The position numbers and the translations under genes are program-made. From the NCBI RefSeq assembly GCF_001277255.1, contig NZ_CP012264.1, positions 372,001 through 436,000 of the forward strand: a stretch of 64,000 nt of DNA. The letters run 5' to 3'. Below are positions 40,030 to 50,127 of the stretch, piece by piece. This stretch comes from Cronobacter condimenti 1330 (GTDB lineage Bacteria; Pseudomonadota; Gammaproteobacteria; Enterobacterales; Enterobacteriaceae). The notes beneath the pieces were generated by a model. That model ran no database searches. It was not told where the DNA came from and saw only the letters and a program-made list of their open reading frames with translations. Positions within the stretch are counted from its first letter, which is position 1; every line of letters begins with the position of its first letter.

Positions 40030-41073
40030 ATGTTTAAAAAATTTCGTGGCATGTTTTCCAATGACCTGTCCATTGACCTGGGTACCGCGAATACCCTTAT
40101 CTATGTAAAAGGGCAAGGCATCGTACTGAATGAGCCTTCCGTGGTTGCCATTCGCCAGGATCGTGCCGGCTCGCCGAAGAGCGTCGCGGCCGTAGGTCAT
40201 GAAGCGAAGCAGATGCTTGGCCGTACGCCGGGTAATATCGCTGCTATCCGCCCGATGAAAGATGGCGTGATCGCCGATTTCTTTGTCACGGAAAAAATGC
40301 TCCAGCACTTTATTAAGCAAGTGCATAGCAATAGCTTTATGCGTCCGAGCCCGCGTGTGCTGGTGTGCGTTCCGGTTGGTGCGACGCAGGTTGAACGCCG
40401 CGCTATCCGCGAATCCGCACAGGGCGCTGGCGCTCGCGAAGTTTTCCTGATTGAAGAGCCTATGGCGGCTGCCATTGGCGCAGGCCTGCCGGTGTCTGAA
40501 GCGACCGGCTCTATGGTGGTGGATATCGGTGGCGGTACGACCGAAGTTGCCGTGATCTCCCTGAACGGCGTGGTGTACTCCTCCTCCGTCCGTATCGGCG
40601 GTGACCGCTTTGACGAAGCCATCATTAATTATGTGCGCCGTAACTACGGCTCGCTTATCGGTGAAGCCACCGCTGAGCGTATCAAACATGAAATCGGCTC
40701 CGCCTACCCAGGCGATGAAGTCCGCGAAATCGAAGTTCGCGGCCGTAACCTGGCAGAGGGCGTACCGCGCGGTTTCACTCTGAACTCCAACGAAATTCTC
40801 GAAGCGCTGCAGGAACCGCTGACCGGCATTGTCAGCGCCGTTATGGTTGCGCTGGAACAGTGCCCGCCGGAACTGGCTTCCGACATCTCCGAGCGCGGTA
40901 TGGTACTGACCGGCGGCGGCGCGCTGCTGCGTAACCTTGACCGTTTGCTGATGGAAGAGACCGGCATTCCGGTTGTGGTGGCGGAAGATCCGCTCACTTG
41001 CGTAGCCCGAGGCGGCGGCAAGGCGCTGGAAATGATCGACATGCACGGCGGCGACCTGTTCAGCGAAGAGTAA
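40030..41073 (+). CDS. mreB: Rod-shape actin homologue MreB
   Basis: Cytoplasmic actin-like ATPase that organises the elongasome and keeps the rod shape. 347 residues from MFKKFRGMFSNDLSIDLG, the family start with its membrane-binding N-terminal helix; a 32-codon extension upstream is not supported. Actin-fold nucleotide motifs are present: phosphate 1 DLGTANTLIYVKGQG, phosphate 2 VVDIGGGTTEVAVISL (about residues 161-176) and adenosine LTGGGALLRNL. First gene of mreBCD. Confidence 0.98.
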   Translation: MFKKFRGMFSNDLSIDLGTANTLIYVKGQGIVLNEPSVVAIRQDRAGSPKSVAAVGHEAKQMLGRTPGNIAAIRPMKDGVIADFFVTEKMLQHFIKQVHSNSFMRPSPRVLVCVPVGATQVERRAIRESAQGAGAREVFLIEEPMAAAIGAGLPVSEATGSMVVDIGGGTTEVAVISLNGVVYSSSVRIGGDRFDEAIINYVRRNYGSLIGEATAERIKHEIGSAYPGDEVREIEVRGRNLAEGVPRGFTLNSNEILEALQEPLTGIVSAVMVALEQCPPELASDISERGMVLTGGGALLRNLDRLLMEETGIPVVVAEDPLTCVARGGGKALEMIDMHGGDLFSEE

Positions 41074-41134
41074 CAGCCGCAGGAAAGGGCAACTCAGGTT
41101 GCCCTTCTTGTTGGTTTGGGAATACGCATAGCCT

Positions 41135-42148
41135 ATGAAGCCAATTTTTAGCCGTGGCCCGTCGCTACAGATTCGCCTTATTCTGGCGGTGCTGGTGGCG
41201 CTTGGTGTCATCATCGCCGACAGCCGCCTCGGTACGTTTAGTCAGATTCGAACGTACATGGATACCGCCGTCAGTCCTTTCTACTTTATCTCCAACGGTC
41301 CACGTGAATTACTCGACAGTGTCTCGCAAACGCTGGCGTCCCGCGATCAGCTTGAGCTGGAAAACCGGGCGCTGCGCCAGGAGCTGCTGCTGAAAAACAG
41401 CGAAATTCTGATGCTTGGTCAGTACAAGCAGGAAAACGCGCGCCTGCGCGAACTGCTGGGCTCGCCGCTGCGTCAGGACGAACAGAAAATGGTCACGCAG
41501 GTGATCTCAACCGTTAACGATCCCTACAGCGATCAGGTCGTGATTGATAAGGGCAGCGTTAACGGCGTTTATGAAGGACAGCCGGTCATCAGCGATAAAG
41601 GCGTGGTCGGTCAGGTCGTCGCGGTCGCGAAACTGACCAGCCGCGTGCTGCTTATCTGCGACGCTACCCATGCGTTGCCTATCCAGGTGCTGCGTAACGA
41701 TATTCGCGTAATTGCTGCGGGTAGCGGTTGCACTGATGATTTGCAGCTTGAGCATCTGCCGGCCAACACCGATATTCGCGTTGGCGACGTGCTGGTGACA
41801 TCGGGTCTTGGCGGGCGTTTCCCGGAAGGATATCCGGTGGGCGTCGTGTCATCGGTTAAGCTTGATACCCAGCGTGCTTACACGGTTATCCAGGCTCGTC
41901 CGACTGCGGGCCTGCAGCGTCTGCGTTATCTGCTGCTTCTCTGGGGCGCGGATCGCGAAGGCGCTAACCCGATGACGCCGGAAGAAGTGCATCGTGTGGC
42001 GAACGAACGTCTGATGCAGATGATGCCGCAGGTCTTACCGTCGCCGGATGCGATGGGGCCGCCTGCGCCCGCTCCGGCTGCGCCGAACGCGGCCTCTCCT
42101 GCCACCACGCCGTCTAACGGCGCACCTCCCGCACAGGGAGGGCAGTAG
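41135..42148 (+). CDS. mreC: Rod-shape protein MreC
   Basis: Bitopic inner-membrane protein linking MreB to the periplasmic peptidoglycan machinery. 337 residues: N-terminal cytoplasmic tail and one transmembrane helix (IRLILAVLVALGVIIAD, about 11-27), a coiled coil (LASRDQLELENRALRQELLLKNSEIL, about 66-95), beta-rich periplasmic domain and a proline/alanine-rich tail (about 305-337). It is about 30 residues shorter than E. coli MreC (367, by recollection), a difference confined to the low-complexity tail. Its stop overlaps the mreD start by one base. Confidence 0.96.
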   Translation: MKPIFSRGPSLQIRLILAVLVALGVIIADSRLGTFSQIRTYMDTAVSPFYFISNGPRELLDSVSQTLASRDQLELENRALRQELLLKNSEILMLGQYKQENARLRELLGSPLRQDEQKMVTQVISTVNDPYSDQVVIDKGSVNGVYEGQPVISDKGVVGQVVAVAKLTSRVLLICDATHALPIQVLRNDIRVIAAGSGCTDDLQLEHLPANTDIRVGDVLVTSGLGGRFPEGYPVGVVSSVKLDTQRAYTVIQARPTAGLQRLRYLLLLWGADREGANPMTPEEVHRVANERLMQMMPQVLPSPDAMGPPAPAPAAPNAASPATTPSNGAPPAQGGQ

Positions 42149-42636
42149 TGGCGAGCTACCGTAGTCAGGGGCGCTGGGTTATCTGGCTCTCCTTTTTAAT
42201 CGCGCTGCTGCTGCAGATTATGCCCTGGCCGGATGCGATTATCGTCTTCCGGCCTAACTGGGTGCTGTTGATTCTCCTGTACTGGATCCTTGCGCTGCCG
42301 CATCGCGTAAATGTTGGCACGGGTTTTGTGATGGGTGCCATACTGGATCTTATCAGTGGCTCTACGCTCGGGGTTCGCGCGCTTTCACTGAGCATTATCG
42401 CCTACCTGGTCGCGCTGAAATTCCAGCTATTCCGCAATCTGGCGCTCTGGCAACAGGCGCTGGTGGTCATGCTCTTGTCGCTGGCCGCCGATATTATTGT
42501 CTTCTGGGCGGAATTCCTGGTTATCGATGTCTCCTTGCGACCAGAAGTCTTCTGGAGCAGCGTAGTGAACGGTGTGCTCTGGCCCTGGATATTCCTGCTG
42601 ATGCGCAAAGTGCGTCAACAGTTTGCTGTACAATAA
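42148..42636 (+). CDS. mreD: Rod-shape membrane protein MreD
   Basis: 162-residue integral inner-membrane protein with five or six helices, part of the RodA-PBP2-MreBCD elongasome. Very similar to E. coli (MASYRSQGRWVIWLSFLIALLLQ). Start is GTG 42148, whose G is the last base of the mreC stop TAG, indicating coupled translation. Confidence 0.97.
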   Translation: MASYRSQGRWVIWLSFLIALLLQIMPWPDAIIVFRPNWVLLILLYWILALPHRVNVGTGFVMGAILDLISGSTLGVRALSLSIIAYLVALKFQLFRNLALWQQALVVMLLSLAADIIVFWAEFLVIDVSLRPEVFWSSVVNGVLWPWIFLLMRKVRQQFAVQ

Positions 42637-42645
42637 AGGACAGAT

Positions 42646-43221
42646 ATGACAGATCTTTATCTCGCATCGGGCTCGCCGCGTCGGCAGGAGCTGCTGAGAA
42701 TGCTGGGCGTTACCTTTGAACGTCTGGTGCCGGGTGTGGAAGAGCAGCGCGCTGATCAGGAAGCGCCGCAGGATTATGTTATTCGTCTCGCTCGCGACAA
42801 AGCCCGTGCTGGAGTAGCGCTGGCCACGCGCGATCTCCCTGTGCTGGGCGCAGACACCATCGTGGTGCTAAACGGCGACGTGCTGGAAAAACCGCGCGAT
42901 GCCGCACATGCCGCGGATATGCTGCGTAGCCTCTCCGGGCAGACGCACCAGGTGATGACCGGCGTCGCACTGGCGGATGCCACGCGCGTGCGTGAGCGTC
43001 TGGTCGTGACGCAGGTGACCTTCCGCGCGTTGACGGAGCAGGATATTGCGGCGTATGTGGCGAGTGGCGAGCCGATGGATAAAGCGGGCGCTTACGGTAT
43101 TCAGGGGCTGGGCGGCTGTTTTGTTCGACGTATTGAGGGAAGTTACCACGCGGTGGTAGGTCTTCCGCTGGTAGAAACCTGGGAATTACTGAGCGAATTC
43201 AACTCACTGCGTGAGGGATAA
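42646..43221 (+). CDS. yhdE: dTTP/UTP pyrophosphatase YhdE (Maf family)
   Basis: House-cleaning nucleotide pyrophosphatase acting on dTTP, UTP and modified forms. 191 residues with Maf signatures LASGSPRRQELL (residues 5-16), the catalytic GADTIVVL (about 68-75) and AGAYGIQGLGG (about 147-157). It follows mreD by 9 bp and precedes rng by 5 bp in one operon. AGGACAG before the ATG. Confidence 0.95.
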   Translation: MTDLYLASGSPRRQELLRMLGVTFERLVPGVEEQRADQEAPQDYVIRLARDKARAGVALATRDLPVLGADTIVVLNGDVLEKPRDAAHAADMLRSLSGQTHQVMTGVALADATRVRERLVVTQVTFRALTEQDIAAYVASGEPMDKAGAYGIQGLGGCFVRRIEGSYHAVVGLPLVETWELLSEFNSLREG

Positions 43222-43226
43222 ACAAC

Positions 43227-44696
43227 ATGACGGCTGAATTGTTGGTCAACGTTACCCCGTCGGAAACCCGGGTAGCGTATATTGATGGCGGTATTTTGCA
43301 GGAAATCCATATTGAGCGTGAAGCGCGCCGCGGAATAGTAGGCAATATCTACAAAGGTCGGGTCAGTCGCGTTCTTCCGGGAATGCAGGCGGCATTTGTA
43401 GATATTGGCCTCGATAAAGCCGCGTTTCTTCACGCCTCCGACATCATGCCGCACACCGAATGCGTGGCGGGTGACGAGCAGAAAAACTTCACTGTCCGCG
43501 ATATCTCTGAACTGGTGCGCCAGGGACAGGATCTCATGGTGCAGGTCGTCAAAGATCCGCTCGGCACCAAAGGCGCCCGCCTCACGACCGACATTACGCT
43601 GCCGTCGCGTTATCTGGTTTTTATGCCAGGCGCATCCCACGTTGGGGTTTCCCAGCGCATTGAGAGCGAAACCGAGCGCGAGCGCTTAAAGCGCATTGTG
43701 GCGGATTACTGCGATGAGCAGGGTGGTTTTATCATCCGTACCGCCGCGGAAGGGGTATGTGAAGACGATTTAGCGTCTGATGCCGCCTACCTGAAACGCG
43801 TCTGGACCAAAGTGATGGAGCGTAAAAAACGCCATCAGACGCGTTATCAGCTTTACGGCGAACTGGCGCTGGCCCAGCGTGTCCTGCGTGATTTCGCGGT
43901 GGCTCAGCTTGACCGCATCCGCGTTGATTCCCGCCTGACCTATGAAATGCTGCTGGAGTTTACGGCGGAATATATGCCGGAGATGAACAGCAAGCTTGAG
44001 CACTACAGCGGTCGCCAGCCGATTTTCGATCTCTATGATGTTGAGAACGAAATCCAGCGCGCACTGGAGCGCAAAGTTGAGCTGAAATCTGGCGGCTATC
44101 TGATCATCGATCAAACCGAAGCGATGACGACGATTGATATCAACACCGGCGCTTTTGTCGGCCATCGTAATCTCGACGACACCATTTTTAACACCAACAT
44201 CGAAGCAACACAGGCGATCGCCCGCCAGCTGCGGCTGCGTAATCTCGGCGGCATTATCATCATCGACTTTATCGATATGAGTAATGAAGATCACCGCCGC
44301 CGCGTACTGCATTCGCTGGAGCAGGCGCTGAGCAAGGATCGCGTTAAGACTGGCATTAACGGCTTCTCGCAGCTCGGCCTGGTGGAAATGACGCGTAAGC
44401 GCACCCGTGAAAGCATCGAACATGTGCTGTGCAATGACTGTCCAACCTGTCATGGGCGCGGCACCGTTAAAACCGTGGAAACCGTCTGCTATGAAATCAT
44501 GCGCGAAATTGTGCGCGTGCATCATGCATACGACTCCGATCGCTTCCTGGTCTACGCCTCGCCAGCCGTGGCGGAGGCACTGAAAAGCGATGAATCCCAT
44601 GCGCTGGCCGAAGTGGAGATTTTTGTCGGTAAACAGGTTAAGGTGCAAATCGAACCGCTCTATAACCAGGAGCAGTTCGACGTGGTCATGATGTAA
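43227..44696 (+). CDS. rng: Ribonuclease G
   Basis: Endoribonuclease of the RNase E/G family, matures the 16S rRNA 5' end and degrades some mRNAs. 489 residues: N-terminal S1 RNA-binding domain (about 35-125, GNIYKGRVSRVLPGMQAAFVD), 5'-sensor/RNase H-like part, metal-binding aspartates in TIDINTGAFVG (about 304) and IIIIDFIDM (about 347), and the zinc-link CPTCHGRG (about 407). Lacks the long C-terminal scaffold of RNase E, as expected. yhdP follows. Confidence 0.97.
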   Translation: MTAELLVNVTPSETRVAYIDGGILQEIHIEREARRGIVGNIYKGRVSRVLPGMQAAFVDIGLDKAAFLHASDIMPHTECVAGDEQKNFTVRDISELVRQGQDLMVQVVKDPLGTKGARLTTDITLPSRYLVFMPGASHVGVSQRIESETERERLKRIVADYCDEQGGFIIRTAAEGVCEDDLASDAAYLKRVWTKVMERKKRHQTRYQLYGELALAQRVLRDFAVAQLDRIRVDSRLTYEMLLEFTAEYMPEMNSKLEHYSGRQPIFDLYDVENEIQRALERKVELKSGGYLIIDQTEAMTTIDINTGAFVGHRNLDDTIFNTNIEATQAIARQLRLRNLGGIIIIDFIDMSNEDHRRRVLHSLEQALSKDRVKTGINGFSQLGLVEMTRKRTRESIEHVLCNDCPTCHGRGTVKTVETVCYEIMREIVRVHHAYDSDRFLVYASPAVAEALKSDESHALAEVEIFVGKQVKVQIEPLYNQEQFDVVMM

Positions 44697-44756
44697 CGCA
44701 CAGCGGTCAACTGTGTGAGTGAAGGTACCGCCGCGGCGGCTGACAAGGAGAGAAGG

Positions 44757-47700
44757 GTGAGGCGACTGCCGGGCATTTTGCTACTCACAGGCGCAACGCT
44801 GGTTGTTATCGTCGCACTGATGGTGAGTGGGTTGCGGCTCGCGTTGCCACATCTCAACACCTGGCGCCCGGCGTTACTGGAGAAGATCTCCGCCGCCACG
44901 GGCGTGCCGGTGCAGGCAAGCCACATCGCCGCCGCCTGGCAGACATTCGGCCCCACGCTTGATGTGCGCGATATCCGCGTGCAGCTTAGCGATGGCGGCA
45001 GCTTTTCGGTTAAACGTGTCACGCTCGCGCTGGATGTCTGGCAAAGCCTGCTGCACGCGCGCTGGCAATTTCGCGATCTCACTTTTTATCAACTCCAGAT
45101 GCGCACCAATACGCCTTTTAAGCAAAGCGAAGGCGGCAACCCGCTGGAAGGCAATAAGTTCAGCGATCTCTTCTTCCGTCAGTTCGATCATTTCGATCTG
45201 CGCGACAGCACCGTCAGTTTTATCACCCTCTCCGGCCAGCGCGCCGAGCTCGCAATCCCCCAACTCACCTGGCTTAACGGCAAAAACCGCCATCGCGCTG
45301 AAGGTGAAGTGAGCCTGTCGAGCCTCACCGGCCAGCACGGCGTGATGCAGGTGCGTATGGATTTGCGCGACGACAATGGGTTACTAAACCGCGGCACGGT
45401 CTGGATGCAGGCCGACGATGTGGATGTTAAGCCCTGGCTTGGCAAATGGATGAAAGACAACGTCGATCTTACCAGCGCGCAGTTTAGTCTTGAGGCATGG
45501 ATGACGCTGCGCGATGGCGAAGTGGCGGGTGGCGATATCTGGTTAAAACAGGGTGGTACCACGTGGCGCGGCGATGACCGTAACCACCAGTTATCCGTGG
45601 ATAACCTCACCGCACATATCAGCCGCGACGACAACGCCTGGCAGGTCGCTATTCCACAGACGCGCGTGACGGTTGACGATAAACCCTGGCCTGCCGGGTC
45701 GCTGAAGCTCGCCTGGCTTGCCGATCAGCCGGTAGAGGGCGATAAAGTGCGCCGCAGCAACGAACTGCGCGTGCGCGCCAGCAATCTGGCGTTGAGCGGT
45801 CTGGAAGGATTTTTACCGCTGGCCACCCGCCTTGCGCCGTCGCTTGGCGATGTGTGGGGCAGCACTCGCCCACAAGGGAAAATCGATGCGCTGGCGCTGG
45901 ATATACCGCTTGAAGCAACAGACAAAACCCGCTTTTTCGCCAAATGGCACGATCTCTCCTGGCAGCAGTGGAAGCTCCTGCCCGGGGCGGAACATTTTTC
46001 TGGCTCGGTATCCGGCACGCTTGAACATGGACGCACAACGGTGCGAATGAACGATGCCCGCATGCCTTATCAAGGTGTTTTCCGCGCGCCGCTGGAGGTA
46101 GCCCGCGGCGAGGCGACCTTTGACTGGCGTAACAATGCCGACGGCTTTACGCTCGATGGCAAAAATCTAGACGTACAGGCGCACTCGCTGTGGGCGCGTG
46201 GCGATTTCCGCTATCAACAGCCGAAGAGTGGTCAGCCGTGGCTGGAGATCCTGGCTGGCATTGCAACGCCTGATGCCGCACAAGCCTGGCGCTATTTCCC
46301 GGAAAACCTGATGGGTAAAGATCTTGTGGATTACCTGAGCGGGGCGATTCAGGGTGGTCAGGTTGAGAATGCGACGCTGGTGTATGTCGGCAATCCGCAA
46401 CATTTTCCGTATAAACAAAATGATGGTCAGTTTGAAGTGTACGTCCCGCTGCGTAACGCCACTTATGCGTTTCAGCCTGACTGGCCTGCGCTAAAAGACC
46501 TGGCCATCGACCTGGATTTCCGTAATGACGGTTTGTGGATGGCCGCGCCACAGGTAGGGCTTGGCGGCGTGACGGGCAAAAGCCTGACGGCCGTCATCCC
46601 CGATTACTCGCAGGAAAAACTGTTTATCGACGCTGATATCGCCGGGCCGGGTAAAGCGGTCGGGCCTTATTTTAACGACACGCCGCTTGCGGATTCACTG
46701 GGCTCAACGCTTGAGGAACTCCAGCTTGATGGCGATGTGAATGCTCGCTTACATCTTGATATTCCGCTCGACGGCTCAATGACCACGGCCGAGGGCGATG
46801 TCTGGCTGCGTAACAACGCGCTTTTTGTGAAGCCACTGAACAGTACGCTGCATAACCTGAACGGGAAATTCAGTTTTGTGAATGGCAATCTTAAAAGCGA
46901 GCCGCTACAGGCCACCTGGTTCAATCAACCGCTGAATATCGACTTCGCCACGCGTGAAGAAGAGAAAGCCTATCAGGTGGACGTCAACATGAACGGCGAC
47001 TGGCAGCCCACCCGCACCGGGCTTTTGCCAAAACCCCTGAACGAGGCGCTCAGCGGCTCGATTCCCTGGAGCGGCAAAGTAGGGATTTCGCTGCCGTATC
47101 ATGCTGGCGTCAATTACCAGGTCGATATTAGTGGCGATCTGAAGAATGTAAGTAGTCACTTACCTCAGCCGGTCGATAAAGCCGCCGGGAAAGCGCTGCC
47201 GTTTAAAGTCCGCGCCAAAGGCGACCTGCAACGTTTCGATATCACCGGTAACGTGGGGGCAGAAAACCATTTCAACAGCCGCTGGCTGCTGGGCCGCAAA
47301 CTGACGCTGGATCGCGCCATCTGGGCCACGGACAGCCGCACTACACCCCCATTGCCGGAAAACCGCGGCGTTGAGCTTAACCTGCCCGCGATGGATGGCG
47401 CACAGTGGCTGGCGCTCTTTAATCAGGGCGCGGCGCAGAAGGTGAGTAGCACCACGCAATTCCCGGAAGCCATTACGCTGCGCACCCCCGCGCTGACCTT
47501 TGGTGGCCAGCGCTGGAATAACCTGAGCGTGATGGCAAAACCACAAGCGGAAGGTACGGAAATTTCTGCGCAGGGGCGCGAAATCAACGGGCGCTTGCTG
47601 ATGCGCGACGGCGCACCATGGCAGGCCACCATCGATTACCTCTATTACAACCCGGCCCAGGAAAAAGAGGCGGCCTCGGTGTTGAGCGGGGCTTCCGGCA

Positions 47701-48557
47701 AACCTGCGCAGGCGATAGATTTCAGCGGCTGGCCGAATCTGGCGCTGCGCTGCGCCGAGTGCTGGCTGTGGGGCCAGAAATATGGTCGCATCGATGGCGA
47801 TTTCACGATTAACGGCGATACGCTGTCGCTTTCGAACGGCCTGCTGGATACCGGCTTTGCACGCCTTACGATGCAGGGGGAATGGGTCAACCGCGCCGAT
47901 GCGATGCGCACCTCGCTAAAAGGCGTCCTGAAAGGCAAACAGCTCGACGCCGCGACCAATTTCTTCGGCGTGAAAACGCCGCTGCAAGGCTCGTCATTTA
48001 ATGTCGATTACGATCTGCACTGGCGCGATGCGCCCTGGAAACCTGATGAAGCCTCACTGAGCGGCGTGCTACACACGCGGCTTGGCAAAGGGCAAATCGC
48101 CGATCTCGGCACCGGCCACGCGGGCCAGTTGCTGCGTCTGCTGAGCTTTGACGCGCTGCTTCGTAAGCTGCGCTTTGACTTCAGCGATACCTTCGGCGAA
48201 GGTTTTTATTACGATTCGATTCGCAGCACCGCGTGGATTAAAGACGGCGTGCTGCATACCGACGATACGCTGGTCGACGGACTGGAAGCGGATATCGCCA
48301 TGAAAGGCTCCGTTAACCTGCCTGCCCGGACGCTGGACATGGAAGCGGTCGTAGCGCCGGAAATTTCGGCGACGGTTGGTGTCGCGGCGGCCTTTGCCGT
48401 CAACCCGATTGTCGGGGCGGCGGTGTTTGCGGCCAGTAAAGTGCTTGGCCCGCTGTGGAATAAAATTTCCGTTCTGCGTTACCACATCACCGGGCCGGTC
48501 GATAAGCCGCAAATCAATGAGGTGATGCGCCAGCCGCGTGCGGAAGTGGCGCAATGA
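44757..48557 (+). CDS. yhdP: YhdP, AsmA-like envelope lipid-transport protein
   Basis: Very long AsmA-family protein (1266 residues) thought to form a periplasm-spanning hydrophobic groove that carries phospholipids to the outer membrane, partly redundant with TamB and YdbH. N-terminal inner-membrane anchor LPGILLLTGATLVVIVALMVSGLRLAL, then repeated beta-strand segments (DUF3971) and an AsmA_2-like C-terminus (GHAGQLLRLLSFDALLRKLRFDFSDTFGEGF). I chose GTG 44757, with AAGGAG 6 bp upstream and an alignment to E. coli MRRLPGILLL, over a frame opening 14 codons earlier. Between rng and tldD, as in E. coli. Confidence 0.95.
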   Translation: MRRLPGILLLTGATLVVIVALMVSGLRLALPHLNTWRPALLEKISAATGVPVQASHIAAAWQTFGPTLDVRDIRVQLSDGGSFSVKRVTLALDVWQSLLHARWQFRDLTFYQLQMRTNTPFKQSEGGNPLEGNKFSDLFFRQFDHFDLRDSTVSFITLSGQRAELAIPQLTWLNGKNRHRAEGEVSLSSLTGQHGVMQVRMDLRDDNGLLNRGTVWMQADDVDVKPWLGKWMKDNVDLTSAQFSLEAWMTLRDGEVAGGDIWLKQGGTTWRGDDRNHQLSVDNLTAHISRDDNAWQVAIPQTRVTVDDKPWPAGSLKLAWLADQPVEGDKVRRSNELRVRASNLALSGLEGFLPLATRLAPSLGDVWGSTRPQGKIDALALDIPLEATDKTRFFAKWHDLSWQQWKLLPGAEHFSGSVSGTLEHGRTTVRMNDARMPYQGVFRAPLEVARGEATFDWRNNADGFTLDGKNLDVQAHSLWARGDFRYQQPKSGQPWLEILAGIATPDAAQAWRYFPENLMGKDLVDYLSGAIQGGQVENATLVYVGNPQHFPYKQNDGQFEVYVPLRNATYAFQPDWPALKDLAIDLDFRNDGLWMAAPQVGLGGVTGKSLTAVIPDYSQEKLFIDADIAGPGKAVGPYFNDTPLADSLGSTLEELQLDGDVNARLHLDIPLDGSMTTAEGDVWLRNNALFVKPLNSTLHNLNGKFSFVNGNLKSEPLQATWFNQPLNIDFATREEEKAYQVDVNMNGDWQPTRTGLLPKPLNEALSGSIPWSGKVGISLPYHAGVNYQVDISGDLKNVSSHLPQPVDKAAGKALPFKVRAKGDLQRFDITGNVGAENHFNSRWLLGRKLTLDRAIWATDSRTTPPLPENRGVELNLPAMDGAQWLALFNQGAAQKVSSTTQFPEAITLRTPALTFGGQRWNNLSVMAKPQAEGTEISAQGREINGRLLMRDGAPWQATIDYLYYNPAQEKEAASVLSGASGKPAQAIDFSGWPNLALRCAECWLWGQKYGRIDGDFTINGDTLSLSNGLLDTGFARLTMQGEWVNRADAMRTSLKGVLKGKQLDAATNFFGVKTPLQGSSFNVDYDLHWRDAPWKPDEASLSGVLHTRLGKGQIADLGTGHAGQLLRLLSFDALLRKLRFDFSDTFGEGFYYDSIRSTAWIKDGVLHTDDTLVDGLEADIAMKGSVNLPARTLDMEAVVAPEISATVGVAAAFAVNPIVGAAVFAASKVLGPLWNKISVLRYHITGPVDKPQINEVMRQPRAEVAQ

Positions 48558-48642
48558 TTTGACGCCAGCCTGGAATTACCGCAAGCTCGCCTGATAACCT
48601 TTTTCATTGCCCGTGCGGGCAGGACCATGAGAGTAGCAAACA

Positions 48643-50088
48643 ATGAGTCTGAACCTGGTAAGTGAGCAGCTACTGTCTGCAAATGGCCTGAGCCATCAGG
48701 ATCTCTTCTCCATCCTGGGCCAGCTTTATGAGCGCCGCCTGGATTACGGCGATCTTTATTTTCAGTCCAGTTATCACGAATCCTGGGTTTTAGAAGACCG
48801 CATCATTAAAGACGGCTCTTACAACATCGACCAGGGCGTGGGCGTGCGCGCGGTTAGTGGTGAAAAAACCGGTTTTGCGTATGCCGATCAGATTAGCCTG
48901 CTGGCGCTGACGCAGAGTGCGCAGGCCGCGCGCAGCATTGTGCGCGAGCAGGGCGACGGACGTGTGAAAACGCTGAACGCCGTTGAGTATTCCCCGCTTT
49001 ACACCACGCTTGACCCACTGCAAAGCCTGAGCCGTGAAGAGAAACTCGATATTTTACGTCGCGTTGATAACGCAGCGCGCGCGGCAGACAAACGCGTTCA
49101 GGAAGTGAGCGCGAGCCTGACCGGCGTCTATGAACTGATTCTGGTGGCCGCGACCGATGGCACGCTGGCGGCGGATGTGCGTCCGCTGGTGCGTCTTTCT
49201 GTCAGCGTACAGGTTGAAGATGATGGCAAACGCGAGCGCGGCTCCAGCGGCGGCGGCGGACGTTTCGGTTACCAGTGGTTCCTTGAAGAGACCGAGGGTG
49301 AAGTGCGCGCTGAAGCGTGGGCGCGAGAAGCCGTACGCATGGCGCTGGTGAATCTCAGCGCGGTGGCGGCCCCTGCGGGCACGCTGCCGGTGGTGCTCGG
49401 CGCGGGCTGGCCTGGCGTGCTGCTGCACGAAGCGGTCGGTCACGGTCTGGAAGGCGATTTTAACCGTCGCGGGACTTCAGTCTTTAGCGGTCAGATGGGC
49501 CAGCTCGTCGCCTCTGAACTTTGCACCGTGGTGGATGACGGCACGCTCGCCAACCGCCGTGGTTCACTGGCGATTGATGACGAAGGCGTACCGGGACAGT
49601 ACAACGTGCTTATCGAAAACGGCATTCTGAAAGGCTATATGCAGGATAAGCTTAACGCGCGCCTGATGGGCGTCCCGCCGACTGGCAACGGGCGCCGCGA
49701 ATCCTACGCGCACCTGCCGATGCCACGTATGACCAACACCTATATGCTGGCCGGGAAATCCACGCCGCAGGAGATTATCGAGTCTGTAGAGTACGGTATC
49801 TTCGCCCCGAATTTTGGCGGCGGCCAGGTGGATATTACTTCCGGTAAGTTCGTCTTCTCGACCTCTGAAGCCTACCTTATCGAAAAGGGCAAAGTGACGA
49901 AGCCGGTGAAAGGCGCGACGCTTATCGGCTCTGGTATTGAGGCGATGCAGCAGATCTCGATGGTCGGCAACGACGTGAAGCTGGATAACGGCGTCGGCGT
50001 GTGCGGCAAAGAGGGACAAAGCCTGCCGGTGGGCGTCGGCCAACCGACGCTGAAAGTGGATAACCTCACGGTTGGCGGCACCGCATAA
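48643..50088 (+). CDS. tldD: Metalloprotease TldD
   Basis: Zinc metallopeptidase that works with TldE (PmbA, elsewhere) on unfolded peptides, including microcin B17 precursor and CcdA. 481 residues with the metal-binding motif LLHEAVGHGLEGDF (HExxxH, about residues 262-275), the glycine-rich GSSGGGGRFGYQWF and a C-terminal cysteine in GVGVCGKEGQSLPVGVGQP. Follows yhdP by 85 bp. A GC hairpin at 50100-50121 without a U-run separates it from aaeR. Confidence 0.96.
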   Translation: MSLNLVSEQLLSANGLSHQDLFSILGQLYERRLDYGDLYFQSSYHESWVLEDRIIKDGSYNIDQGVGVRAVSGEKTGFAYADQISLLALTQSAQAARSIVREQGDGRVKTLNAVEYSPLYTTLDPLQSLSREEKLDILRRVDNAARAADKRVQEVSASLTGVYELILVAATDGTLAADVRPLVRLSVSVQVEDDGKRERGSSGGGGRFGYQWFLEETEGEVRAEAWAREAVRMALVNLSAVAAPAGTLPVVLGAGWPGVLLHEAVGHGLEGDFNRRGTSVFSGQMGQLVASELCTVVDDGTLANRRGSLAIDDEGVPGQYNVLIENGILKGYMQDKLNARLMGVPPTGNGRRESYAHLPMPRMTNTYMLAGKSTPQEIIESVEYGIFAPNFGGGQVDITSGKFVFSTSEAYLIEKGKVTKPVKGATLIGSGIEAMQQISMVGNDVKLDNGVGVCGKEGQSLPVGVGQPTLKVDNLTVGGTA

Positions 50089-50099
50089 GCCTTCTGTTT

Positions 50100-50121
50100 C
50101 GCCCCTCTGTTACGAGGGGCG
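50100..50121. terminator. Hairpin between convergent tldD and aaeR
   Basis: CGCCCCTC pairs with GAGGGGCG around TGTTAC. Neither side has a strong U-run, so it is a weak terminator candidate. Confidence 0.5.
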
Positions 50122-50127
50122 AGGCAT